Origin: Fodinibacter sp963811825
GTDB taxonomy: Bacteria > Actinomycetota > Actinomycetes > Actinomycetales > Dermatophilaceae
Assembly: GCA_963811825.1 (NCBI GenBank)
Contig: CAWESS010000033.1
Location: 62,001 to 126,000 of the forward strand
Direction of reading: 5' to 3'
DNA: 64,000 nucleotides
Shown: piece after piece, positions 16,280 through 24,344 of the stretch
Layout of the letters: the number at the start of each line of letters is the position of its first letter
How positions within the stretch are numbered: the stretch's first letter is position 1
Position numbers and translations under genes: made by a program
The notes under the pieces: generated by a model
Seen by the model: only the letters and a program-made list of their open reading frames with translations
Told to the model about the DNA's origin: nothing
Database searches by the model: none

Positions 16280-17335
16280 GTGCCGCCAACGATGCGGATT
16301 GGAGAGCTTGCCGCCAAGGTGGGCGTCAGCACCCATGTCCTGAGGGCGTGGGAGAGCCGCTACGGGCTGCTGCGGCCCCAGCGATCGGCCGGCGGCTACC
16401 GCCTGTACGGCCATGAGGACGAGCGCCGGGTGCGCGAGGTCATCGCCCTGCGCAGCCAGGGTGTCAGCGCCGTCGAGGCGTCCCGCCGGGTGCTCGAGTC
16501 GGATCGGGCCGGGCTCGACGGGTCGGAGGACGGCCCGCGCGGTGCTGCGGGCGACGGCTCCGGAACCGCCGTGGGATCGTCCGCCTTCGGCGGAGCCGCG
16601 GGCCGCGCGGGGGCGAGGAGCACGGCATCCGATGACGGGCTCGGGCACCACGGCTCACCGGCTCTGCGCGCCGACCCCCCGTCCTTGGTGTCCCAGCTGC
16701 TCGACGCCGTCACCGCCCTCGACGAGGACCGCGCCCACGCGGTACTCGACGTCGCCTTCGGCGAGCGCGCGGTCGAGAGCGCCATCATCGACGTGTTGCT
16801 GCCGCTCTTCGTGCGGGTCGGCGAGCTGTGGGAGCTCGGGCGCATCGGCATCGCCCAGGAGCACTTCGCGAGCAGCCTGGTGCGACGTCGCCTCGGCGCG
16901 ATGTCCCTGACCTGGGGCGTCGGTAGCGGGCCGGTCGCCGTGCTCGCGTGCCCTCCGGGCGAGTTCCACGACATCGTGCTGCTCAGCTTCGGCGTGCTGC
17001 TCGGGCGCGCCGGGTGGCGGATCCGCTACCTGGGCCCGGACACCCCGGTGCACTCGCTCGCCGCCGCCGCCCGCCTCACCCAGGCGGATGCCGTGGTGCT
17101 CGCGTGCCGTCGCCCGTCCGGGTTCCGGGCCCACTCCACCGCGCTGCGCCGGCTCGGCCAGGACCACCCCGTGTGGCTCGCCGGTCGCGGTGCGACGCCG
17201 CGGGTCCTCGAGGAGGTCGGCGTGCACCACCTCGGGGCCGACCTCATCGGAGCGGTCGCCGAGCTGACGTCGACGGCCCGTGACCGGCGCAACCTGCGCG
17301 AGGGCGCCAGCCCGGCTGCCAGCGCCACCGCCTGA
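16280..17335 (+). CDS. MerR family B12-dependent light-responsive regulator (CarH/LitR-like)
   Basis: 351 residues from GTG 16280 (AGGAG four bases before it). ATG 16292 or GTG 16268 are alternatives. The N-terminal MerR HTH reads MRIGELAAKVGVSTHVLRAWESRYGLL. A Gly/Ser-rich linker of about 55 residues follows, then a helical and Rossmann cobalamin-binding domain. Trp184 and Glu194-His195 fit the W-x9-EH signature of adenosyl-B12 photoreceptors. Glu228-x-His230 supplies the B12-ligand motif, although the usual Gly three residues on is Val. By family, the dark B12-bound tetramer represses and light breaks it. It is divergent from the photolyase/CFA operon, its likely target. Confidence 0.9.
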   Translation: MPPTMRIGELAAKVGVSTHVLRAWESRYGLLRPQRSAGGYRLYGHEDERRVREVIALRSQGVSAVEASRRVLESDRAGLDGSEDGPRGAAGDGSGTAVGSSAFGGAAGRAGARSTASDDGLGHHGSPALRADPPSLVSQLLDAVTALDEDRAHAVLDVAFGERAVESAIIDVLLPLFVRVGELWELGRIGIAQEHFASSLVRRRLGAMSLTWGVGSGPVAVLACPPGEFHDIVLLSFGVLLGRAGWRIRYLGPDTPVHSLAAAARLTQADAVVLACRRPSGFRAHSTALRRLGQDHPVWLAGRGATPRVLEEVGVHHLGADLIGAVAELTSTARDRRNLREGASPAASATA

Positions 17336-17378
17336 CCCGCCTGTCCCCGGAGTGACCTTTGGGCCGGTTCAGGGACGC

Positions 17379-18635
17379 TCAGCCGAGGGTCTGGGCGATG
17401 CCGTGGATCGCCAGCCCCGCGAGCGCCCCGACGATCGTGCCGTTGATCCGGATGAACTGCAGGTCGCGACCGACGTGCAGCTCGATCCGCTCGGCCGCCT
17501 CCTTGCCGTCCCAGCGGTCGACCGTCACGGAGATGACCTCGGCGAGCTCGCTGCCGTACGTGTTGACGAAGAACGACACGACCTCGCCGAGGCGCGCCTC
17601 GAGCCGGCCGCGCCACACCTCGTCCTCGACGAGGTGGGTGCCGAGGTGCTCGAGCAGCTCGTCGCCGCGCGTGTGGAAGTAGGAGGTCTCGTCGTCCATC
17701 GCCGTCGTCAGCGCGGCACGGAACGACTGCCACAGCCCCAGGGCCGTCTCGGGCACCTGCGGGTGCGTCAGCAGCAGCACCTTGAGCTCTTCGGCCCGGG
17801 CCATCACCTCGGGGTCGGTCTGGAGGTCGGCGGCCAGCCGCTTCAGCAGGTCGTCGAACGCCTGACGAGCGGGGTGGCGGGGGTCGTTCTGGATGTCCTT
17901 CAGCCACGCGATCATCTGCTGGTAGGTCCACCCGATGACCTTGTCGTCGACCCACGGCGGCGACCACCACGGGGCCCGCTCACCGAGCACGGCGGCATAC
18001 GTCCCGGGGTTGTCGGCCAGCCACTCCCGCAGGTGCTCCAGGGCGAGGTCGACCAGACCGTGGTGCGTCTCCTGCTCGACGACCCCCTCGAGCAGGGCAC
18101 CGGCGATCGGCGCGACCGGCTCCTGGACGAGCCGCGGCACGAGGAAGTCCTGGACGAGGGCCCGCACCTCGTCGTCGGAGAGCCGCCCGAGCCCCGCCCG
18201 CCCGACGCGCACGGCCTCGGCCATCACGCGGCGGCGGTGGACCGGCATCCGGAGCCATTCGCCGACGCGCTCGCCCACGCGGGCGGTCGCGAGGCGCTCG
18301 CGAGCGATCTCCTCGGTGAGGAAGTTCTCGGTGACGAACTCCTGGAGGTTGCGGCCGATCTCGTTCTTGCGCTTGGGGATGATCGCCGTGTGCGGGATCG
18401 GCAGGCCGAGCGGGTGCCGGAACAGCGCGGTCACGGCGAACCAGTCGGCGAGCGCACCGACCATGGCGGCCTCGGCAGCGGTGTTGACGTAGCCCCAGAC
18501 GCCGTCGTGGTCCAGGCGCAGGGTCGCGAGGAAGACCACCGCCGCGAAGGCGAGCAGGCCCAGTGCGACGAGCCGCATCCGCCGCAGCCCGGTGCGGCGG
18601 GCGGCGTCGGCGGGCGAAGCGACCATGAGACTCAC
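17379..18635 (-). CDS. DUF445 family membrane-anchored protein (YjiN-like)
   Basis: 418 residues from GTG 18633-18635, which has AGGA seven bases upstream; ATG 18626 is an alternative. One or two helices near residues 20-60 enclose VNTAAEAAMVGALADWFAVTALFRHPLG, the conserved DUF445 loop. A long helical cytoplasmic or periplasmic region follows, and a hydrophobic ending (ingtivGALAGLAIHGIAQ) closes it. The role of DUF445 proteins is not established. Confidence 0.87.
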   Translation of the reverse strand: MSLMVASPADAARRTGLRRMRLVALGLLAFAAVVFLATLRLDHDGVWGYVNTAAEAAMVGALADWFAVTALFRHPLGLPIPHTAIIPKRKNEIGRNLQEFVTENFLTEEIARERLATARVGERVGEWLRMPVHRRRVMAEAVRVGRAGLGRLSDDEVRALVQDFLVPRLVQEPVAPIAGALLEGVVEQETHHGLVDLALEHLREWLADNPGTYAAVLGERAPWWSPPWVDDKVIGWTYQQMIAWLKDIQNDPRHPARQAFDDLLKRLAADLQTDPEVMARAEELKVLLLTHPQVPETALGLWQSFRAALTTAMDDETSYFHTRGDELLEHLGTHLVEDEVWRGRLEARLGEVVSFFVNTYGSELAEVISVTVDRWDGKEAAERIELHVGRDLQFIRINGTIVGALAGLAIHGIAQTLG

Positions 18636-18692
18636 GCGCCGATCCTGCCTCATCGAGCCCGGATGCCGGTCGGAAGCGACGCGAGCGTCAGC

Positions 18693-18736
18693 TACCGCCT
18701 GGTAAGTGCTGCCCCAGCAGCACTTACCAGGCGGTA
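18693..18736. repeat. Perfect 19-bp inverted repeat between DUF445 and guaB1
   Basis: TACCGCCTGGTAAGTGCTG at 18693-18711 is repeated exactly inverted at 18718-18736 with a six-base loop (CCCCAG). It lies between divergently transcribed genes, where a terminator is not expected. The stem could be an operator, a leader hairpin of either transcript, or a dispersed palindromic element. There is no U-tract. Confidence 0.75.
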
Positions 18737-18799
18737 CCTCCCGCCCTAACCCCGCGGGAGGCCCTCTCGGATGCCGGTCACGCACCTACGCTGGGCAGG

Positions 18800-20236
18800 G
18801 TGCGGTTCCTCAACGATCTCCAGCCCCAGCACGACCTCACCTACGACGACGTCTTCATGGTGCCGAACCGGTCGTCGGTGACCAGTCGGCTCGACGTCGA
18901 CCTGGCCTCGGTCGACGGCACCGGCACGACGATCCCCCTCGTCGTGGCCAACATGACGGCCATCGCCGGGCGTCGCATGGCCGAGACCACGGCCCGCCGC
19001 GGGGCCCTGACCGTCATCCCCCAGGACATCCCCGCCGAGATCGTGCGCGAGGTCATCTCCTGGCAGAAGTCGCGCCACCTCGTCTACGACACCCCGATCA
19101 CCCTCGACCCGACGACCACCGTGGGCGAGGCGCTCGTCCTGCTGCACAAGCGCGCCCACGGGGCAGCGCTCGTCACCGTCGGTGACCGCCCGGTCGGCAT
19201 CGTCACCGAGACCGACCTCACCGGCGTCGACCGGTTCACCCAGCTCGATGACGTCATGGTGCGCGACATGGTCTCGCTCGAGGACGGGGTCGACGTCGAG
19301 TCGGCGTTCGACACCCTCTCGCACGCCCGTCGACGGCTGGCCCCCGTCGTGGCGCCCGACGGCCGCCTCGTCGGCATCCTCACCCGGTCCGGGGCGCTGC
19401 GCGCCAACCTGTACTCCCCCGCCATCGACGACGACGGTCGGCTGCGGATCGCGGCGGCGGTCGGCATCAACGGTGACGTCGCCGCCAAGGCGGCCGACCT
19501 GCTGGATGCCGGGGCCGACACCCTCGTCATCGACACCGCCCACGGCCACCAGGAGAAGATGCTCGAGGCGCTGCGGGCCGTGCGGGCCCTCGACCCCGGC
19601 GTGCCCGTCGTCGCCGGGAACGTCGTCTCCGCGCAGGGCACCCGCGACCTCATCGAGGCCGGGGCAGACATCGTCAAGGTCGGGGTCGGGCCGGGCGCCA
19701 TGTGCACCACCCGCATGATGACCGCCGTCGGGCGGCCGCAGTTCTCCGCGGTGCTCGAGTGCGCGGCCGCCGCGCGCGAGCTGGGAGGCCACGTGTGGGC
19801 GGACGGGGGCGTCCGGCATCCGCGCGACGTGGCGCTCGCCCTGGCCGCCGGAGCGTCGAACGTCATGATCGGCTCGTGGTTCGCGGGCACGCTCGAGTCG
19901 CCCGGGGACCTGTACACCGACGAGGCGGGGCGCCAGTACAAGGAGTCGTTCGGCATGGCGAGCTCGCGGGCGGTGCGAAACCGCACGGCGAGCGACAGTG
20001 CCTACGACCGGGCGCGCAAGGCGATGTTCGAGGAGGGCATCAGCTCGGCCCGCATGTACGTCGACCCCGCCCGCCCCAGCGTCGAGGACGTCATCGACGA
20101 GATCGTCGCCGGGCTGCGCAGCAGCTGCACGTACGCCGGGGCACGGACCCTGGAGGAGTTCCACGGCCGCGCCACCGTCGGCATCCAGAGCACGGCCGGC
20201 TTCGCCGAGGGACGACCGCTGCACACCTCCTGGTGA
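18800..20236 (+). CDS. guaB1: GuaB1 family IMP dehydrogenase-related protein (GMP reductase)
   Basis: 478-residue (beta/alpha)8 barrel with two inserted CBS repeats (about residues 95-210). The active-site loop reads GVGPGAMCTTRMMT with Cys302, and a flap ends SSRAVRNRT. The GAMCTTR and SFGMASS variants mark the actinobacterial GuaB1 paralogue, shown in mycobacteria to be a GMP reductase (GMP to IMP with NADPH) rather than IMP dehydrogenase. GTG 18800 has no SD but lies about eight bases after a -10-like TACGCT (18787-18792), so the mRNA is probably leaderless. Confidence 0.9.
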   Translation: MRFLNDLQPQHDLTYDDVFMVPNRSSVTSRLDVDLASVDGTGTTIPLVVANMTAIAGRRMAETTARRGALTVIPQDIPAEIVREVISWQKSRHLVYDTPITLDPTTTVGEALVLLHKRAHGAALVTVGDRPVGIVTETDLTGVDRFTQLDDVMVRDMVSLEDGVDVESAFDTLSHARRRLAPVVAPDGRLVGILTRSGALRANLYSPAIDDDGRLRIAAAVGINGDVAAKAADLLDAGADTLVIDTAHGHQEKMLEALRAVRALDPGVPVVAGNVVSAQGTRDLIEAGADIVKVGVGPGAMCTTRMMTAVGRPQFSAVLECAAAARELGGHVWADGGVRHPRDVALALAAGASNVMIGSWFAGTLESPGDLYTDEAGRQYKESFGMASSRAVRNRTASDSAYDRARKAMFEEGISSARMYVDPARPSVEDVIDEIVAGLRSSCTYAGARTLEEFHGRATVGIQSTAGFAEGRPLHTSW

Positions 20237-20268
20237 CCGCGGCCGGGAGATCGGGGAGGATGCCGGGT

Positions 20269-21493
20269 ATGCCGTTCGACGTCGCCTCCGTGCGTGCCCA
20301 CTTCCCCTCGCTCGCCGAGGGCGCCGCCCACTTCGACGGGCCCGGGTGGGAGCCAGGTGCCCGACGTCGTCGGTCGGGCGATGGCGGACACCCTGACGGC
20401 CGCCGTCTCCAACCGGGGCACCTTCACCCCCTCGGAGCGACGAGCGGATGCCGTGGTCGCCGACTTCCGCTCGGCCTTCGCCGACTTCCTCGGCGCCGAC
20501 CCGCGCGGAATCGTCCACGGCCGCAGCGCAACTGCGCTCACGTACGACCTCTCGCGCGCCCTCGCCAAGGGGTGGGGCCCGGGGGACGAGGTCGTCGTCA
20601 CCCGCTTGGACCACGACTCCAACGTCCGCCCGTGGGTGCAGGCGGCGCAGGCCGTCGGGGCCACGGTCCGCTGGGTCGACTTCGACCCGGGCACCGGCAC
20701 CCTGAGCTCGGATGCCGTGGCCGCCGTGCTCTCATCGCGCACCGTCCTCGTCGCCACCACCGCGGCCTCCAACCTCATCGGCACCAAGCCGCCGGTCTGC
20801 CGCATCAGCCGGCTCGTGCACGAGGTCGGTGCCCTGCACTGGGTCGACGGGGTGCACGCCACCGCCCACGCCTCGGTCGACCTCGCCGGGCTCGGTGCCG
20901 ACTTCTGGACCTGCTCGCCCTACAAGTTCATGGGCCCGCACTGCGGCGTGCTCGCGGCCTCGCCCGAGCTGCTCGAGACCCTGCACCCCGACAAGCTGCT
21001 GCCCTCGACCGACGACGTGCCCGAGCGCTTCGAGTTCGGCACGCTGCCCTACGAGGTCCTCGCCGGTGCCACGGCGGCGGTCGACTTCATCGCGGGCCTG
21101 GCCGACGCGGCATCCGACGCGGGCGAGGCACCGGCAGCGGGCACCCGGCGTGAGCGCATCGAGCTCGCGATGAAGGCCGTCCACGCCCACGAGCGCACCC
21201 TGCTCGACGTCCTCGAGCCGGCGCTGCGCGAACTGCCCGGCGTCACGGTGCACAGCAATGCGGAGAAGCGCACGCCGACGCTGCTGTTCACCGTCGAGGG
21301 CCGCGACCCGCAGGAGATCCGCCAGCTGCTCGCCGAGCGCGGCGTCAACGCCCCCGCAGGGCACTTCTATGCCATCGAGTGCTCGCGCCACCTCGGCCTC
21401 GGTGAGGTCGGCGGGGTGCGGGTGGGGCTCGCGCCCTACACGTCGGAAGACGACGTCGACCGGCTCGTCACCGGCCTGCACGAGATCCTCTGA
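20269..21493 (+). CDS. Cysteine desulfurase-like PLP protein (class V aminotransferase fold), frameshifted
   Basis: About 408 residues. The start ATG 20269 (MPFDVASVRAHFPSL) follows GGAGG at 20254-20258. One extra base near 20345 breaks the frame at FDGPGGSQ. The PLP lysine lies in the SPYKFMGPHCGVL segment, with HWVDGVHATAH upstream carrying the Asp that contacts the pyridine nitrogen. It matches the SufS-like subfamily sometimes named cysteine desulfurase-like (VC1184-type). No catalytic-loop Cys is evident where SufS has one, so the sulfur-transfer role is uncertain. Confidence 0.85.
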
Positions 21494-21511
21494 GCCCGAG
21501 GGAGATTCGCC

Positions 21512-22561
21512 ATGGTCGCCCTGCTCGAGCCGCTCGAGGCCCCGGTCCACCCGATCGAGGCGCTGCGCCGTGTCGCGTTCCTCCTCGAGCGCACCCGCGC
21601 CGGCACCTACCGGGTCGAGGCCTTCCGCAACGCGGTCAAGACGCTGAAGACGGTGGATGCCGCCGAGCTGAGCGAGCGGGCCGAGGCAGGCACCCTCCAG
21701 GAGATCCCCGGCATCGGGAAGTCGACGAGCGGGGTCATCGCCGAGGCGTTCGCCGGCGAGCTGCCCGCCTACCTCGACTCGCTGCAGGCCAAGGCCGGCG
21801 GGCCCCTGGTCGACGGCGGCGAGGACCTCTACGCCGCGCTGCGCGGCGACTGCCACCTGCACTCCGACTGGAGCGACGGTGGCTCCCCCATCGACGAGAT
21901 GGTGCTGACCGGCATCGAGCTCGGCCACGAGTGGCTCGTGCTCACCGACCACAGCCCGCAGCTGCGGGTCGCGAACGGCCTCACGGTCGAGCGGCTCACG
22001 CAGCAGATCGGCATCGTCGAGGCCATCGACCGCTCGCTCGGGGGTGCGTTCCGGCTGCTCAAGGGCATCGAGGTCGACATCCTCGACGACGGGGGCCTGG
22101 ACCAGACGCCGGCGATGCTCGCGCGACTCGACCTCGTCACGGCATCCGTTCACAGCAAGCTGCGGATGAACGGCGGGCCGATGACGGCGCGGATGGTCAC
22201 CGCGGTGTCCAACCCTCGCGTCAACGTGCTCGGCCACTGCACGGGGCGCCTCGTCGAGGGGTCGCGCGGCACCCGGCCGCAGTCGGACTTCGACGCCCGC
22301 GCCGTCTTCGAGGCCTGCGCCGAGCACGGCACCGCGGTCGAGATCAACAGCCGACCCGAGCGGTGCGACCCACCCGACGACCTCGTGCTGCTCGCGCTCG
22401 AGATCGGCTGCCTGTTCTCGATCGACTCCGACGCCCACGCGCCGGGCCAGCTCGACATGAAGGCCTACGGCTGCGAGCGCGCCGAGCGGCTCGGTGTGCC
22501 GTGGGACCGCATCGTCACGACGTGGGATGCCGACCGCCTCCTCGAGTGGGCGAACCCGTGA
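21512..22561 (+). CDS. PHP domain phosphoesterase with N-terminal helix-hairpin-helix (PolX C-half-like)
   Basis: 349 residues from ATG 21512. Residues ~20-85 form a Pol-beta-like HhH domain (TYRVEAFRNAVKTL, then LQEIPGIGKSTSGVIAEA). Residues ~111-345 form a PHP domain with metal ligands His115 and His117 (GDCHLHSDWSDG), TDHSP, KGIEVDIL, VTASVHSK, GHCTGR and SDAHAPG. The polymerase fingers and palm of PolX are missing. It is probably a metal-dependent nuclease or phosphatase acting on DNA ends. The gene overlaps the next by four bases (GTGA). Confidence 0.88.
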   Translation: MVALLEPLEAPVHPIEALRRVAFLLERTRAGTYRVEAFRNAVKTLKTVDAAELSERAEAGTLQEIPGIGKSTSGVIAEAFAGELPAYLDSLQAKAGGPLVDGGEDLYAALRGDCHLHSDWSDGGSPIDEMVLTGIELGHEWLVLTDHSPQLRVANGLTVERLTQQIGIVEAIDRSLGGAFRLLKGIEVDILDDGGLDQTPAMLARLDLVTASVHSKLRMNGGPMTARMVTAVSNPRVNVLGHCTGRLVEGSRGTRPQSDFDARAVFEACAEHGTAVEINSRPERCDPPDDLVLLALEIGCLFSIDSDAHAPGQLDMKAYGCERAERLGVPWDRIVTTWDADRLLEWANP

Positions 22562-23013
22562 CCGAACCCGTGAAGGTGGCGCTGGGCGGGTTGGTCCGGG
22601 TCGACCCGGCATCCAGCGAGGACAGGTTCTGGCAGGTGCGTCGCCAGCTGTCCGAGGCGATCACGGACGGGCGCCTGCCCGTGGGGACGAAGCTGCCGCC
22701 GATCCGTGCGCTCGCCGAGCAGCTCGGCCTCGCGACCAACACGGTCGCCCGGGCCTACCGCGAGCTCGAGGTCGCCGGTCTCGTGCTCACCCGCGGCCGC
22801 CTCGGCACGGTGGTGTCCTCGGATGCCGTGTCCTCGGACGGCGTGTCCACGGACGCCGCTTCGGGGGATGCTGTGCCGGGTGCCAGCATCGACGCCGCGG
22901 TGCGCCTCGCGGCGGGCGACTACGCGCGCGCGGCTCGTGCGGCCGGCATCCCGGATGGCGATGCCGTGGCCCTCGTGAGTGAGGCTTTCCGGCGCCTGCC
23001 CGGCCCCCGCTGA
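22558..23013 (+). CDS. GntR family regulator, YtrA-type
   Basis: 151 residues from GTG 22558, coupled to the PHP gene by GTGA. The winged-helix domain (FWQVRRQLSEAITDGRLPVGTKLPPIRALAEQLGLATNTVARAYRELEVAGLVLTRGRLGT) is followed by a short tail, as in the YtrA subfamily, with no large effector domain. The linker is built of near-repeats SSDAVSSDGVSTDAASGDAV. Targets are unknown; YtrA regulators usually control neighbouring ABC or membrane genes, which are not present here. Confidence 0.88.
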   Translation: MTEPVKVALGGLVRVDPASSEDRFWQVRRQLSEAITDGRLPVGTKLPPIRALAEQLGLATNTVARAYRELEVAGLVLTRGRLGTVVSSDAVSSDGVSTDAASGDAVPGASIDAAVRLAAGDYARAARAAGIPDGDAVALVSEAFRRLPGPR

Positions 23014-23124
23014 CGCGGATCGGACTCGTTTTGGTTTCGGCCCGATGTGTCCCCTATGCTTTCGGAGTCCTCGACGGATCCGAGCGCTGCGCGCTGCGCG
23101 ACGTTGTGGCCCGATCGTGGTCGG

Positions 23125-23197
23125 GTCCCCATCGTCTAGCGGCCCAGGACCCCGCCCTTTCACGGCGGTAGCACGGGTTCGAATCCCGTTGGGGATA
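23125..23197 (+). tRNA. tRNA-Glu (TTC)
   Basis: Cloverleaf with the anticodon stem CCGCC/GGCGG and loop CTTTCAC giving anticodon TTC. The T-arm is ACGGG-TTCGAAT-CCCGT, and acceptor GTCCCCA pairs with TGGGGAT including a G-T end pair. It is the first of a Glu-Asp-Phe cluster typical of actinomycetes. Confidence 0.95.
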
Positions 23198-23219
23198 CGT
23201 AGCAAAGGCCTTAACACAA

Positions 23220-23293
23220 GGCCCCGTAGCGCAGTTGGTTAGCGCGCCGCCCTGTCACGGCGGAGGTCGCGGGTTCGAGTCCCGTCGGGGTCG
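23220..23293 (+). tRNA. tRNA-Asp (GTC)
   Basis: Acceptor GGCCCCG pairs with CGGGGTC and the discriminator is G. The anticodon loop CTGTCAC between CCGCC and GGCGG gives GTC. The T-arm is GCGGG-TTCGAGT-CCCGT. It lies 22 bases after tRNA-Glu. Confidence 0.95.
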
Positions 23294-23337
23294 CTCCGAG
23301 AAGGAGTGGTCGGAGAGATCCGACCGCTTCCTCTCGC

Positions 23338-23411
23338 GGCCAGGTAGCTCAGTTGGTACGAGCGTCCGACTGAAAATCGGAAGGTCGGCGGTTCGACCCC
23401 GCCCCTGGCCA
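23338..23411 (+). tRNA. tRNA-Phe (GAA)
   Basis: Acceptor GGCCAGG pairs with CCTGGCC and the discriminator is A. The anticodon loop CTGAAAA gives GAA. The T-arm is GGCGG-TTCGACC-CCGCC. It is the last of the three tRNAs; the DNA after it changes to a patchwork of gene fragments. Confidence 0.95.
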
Positions 23412-23525
23412 CACAAAACCGCAGGTCACAGGCCTGCAATGGCCTCGTCAGACTCGCCGCTTGCTAACGCCTGGCTAACACGAGGCTCGATCGTCACGAA
23501 ATTCGACGCCCACGGACAGGGCTGT

Positions 23526-23714
23526 CAGCTGCGCGAGCACGGTCACGAGGCGATGGTGCTCGCACCGGGCGACCCGCCACCGACCTGCGAGGGTGCCCCT
23601 GTCGTGGCACTGCCCTCGCTGCCGCTGCCCGGCTACCCCCAGGTGCGGCTGCCCGTGGCCACCGCCGGCGCCATCGCCGTCCCAGCCGAGGCTCCCTCGT
23701 CGGTGGCATTGCGC
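23526..23714 (+). pseudogene. Fragment of a GT4 family (MgtA/PimB-like) mannosyltransferase
   Basis: About 60 codons read REHGHEAMVLAPGDPPPT, then GAPVVALPSLPLPGYPQVRLPVAT. This matches the N-terminal strand-loop region of GDP-mannose-dependent alpha-mannosyltransferases. Neither the true N-terminus nor the nucleotide-sugar-binding C-terminal half is present, and the frame decays into unrelated sequence. It is a scrap left in the plasticity zone after the tRNA cluster. Confidence 0.6.
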
Positions 23715-23751
23715 CCCTCGACTGTGTCCTGGTCCGGGGCTCCAGGCGCCA

Positions 23752-24273
23752 TTACGGCTCACCGACCGGAATCACGCCGCCAACCCGAAGGCTCCGGCGA
23801 AGCGGGTCGACCGTGCCAGCCACCGGAGTCTCAATGGTGGAGGCGAGGGCCTCCAGCTCACGCACGAAGCGCGCAAGCTCGGCCGATGAGTGATCTCGGA
23901 AAATGGCCGTGGCGGCCGGGTGCATCGCCTGCTCAGCCTGCCCGAGCAACTCGCGCCCGCGTGGCGTCATACGTACGTGGAGCCGCCGGGCGTCGTCGGC
24001 ATCGCGCTCGCTCGCCACAGCACCCATCTCGTCGAGGGCCTTGAGCGTCTTCGACACCGCCGGCTGGTTGACCTCGAGGGCGTTGGCGATCTGGCTCACG
24101 CTCGCCCCGTCGGGCAATCGGCGCAGATGGCTCAGCACGCTGACGTAGGTGAGCGTCAGCGGGGTCGGTTGCAGCGCTCGAGACAGCCGTGTCACCACGA
24201 GCTGGTTGACGATGAGCAGGCCGCGCAGCGCTTGGCCCTGGAGTTCGGCGCGGGCTGGCTCGGCGGGTCGCAT
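23752..24273 (-). CDS. MarR family transcriptional regulator
   Basis: 173 residues from ATG 24271-24273. The winged helix reads VSQIANALEVNQPAVSKTLKALDEMGAVASERDADDARRLHVRMTPRGREL. It is divergent from a small membrane protein gene, and two copies of a 12-bp palindrome lie between them, so autoregulation and control of the neighbour are likely. There is no redox Cys of the OhrR kind. Confidence 0.88.
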   Translation of the reverse strand: MRPAEPARAELQGQALRGLLIVNQLVVTRLSRALQPTPLTLTYVSVLSHLRRLPDGASVSQIANALEVNQPAVSKTLKALDEMGAVASERDADDARRLHVRMTPRGRELLGQAEQAMHPAATAIFRDHSSAELARFVRELEALASTIETPVAGTVDPLRRSLRVGGVIPVGEP

Positions 24274-24284
24274 GAGGGCATCCT

Positions 24285-24344
24285 ATTCCAGGGAATGGAG
24301 CTTGACGTCGCGGCCGCCGTATGGGTTAATCCATTCCATGGAAT
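24285..24344. promoter_or_regulatory. Two MarR operators and promoter of the divergent membrane gene
   Basis: ATTCCAGGGAAT (24285-24296) and the perfect palindrome ATTCCATGGAAT (24333-24344) flank a promoter made of TTGACG (24302-24307), a 17-base spacer and GTTAAT (24325-24330). The second operator contains the ATG start (24338) of the rightward gene. A repressor bound there would cover the transcription start and the start codon together. Confidence 0.7.

Noticed and set aside
17350..17360. Shared TGACCTTTGG string at 17352 and 61594
   Set aside because: Ten identical bases in 64 kb of similar composition can occur by chance, and the two contexts (gene end, kdpE downstream hairpin) do not correspond.
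18746..20614. 622-codon minus-strand ORF opposite guaB1
   Set aside because: It is an antisense shadow of a strongly conserved gene; composition is Gly/Arg/Asp-rich without motifs.
23235..23525. Protein-coding reading of the tRNA-Asp and tRNA-Phe region
   Set aside because: The frame runs through complete tRNA cloverleaves; only the later part matches a protein (the glycosyltransferase scrap).
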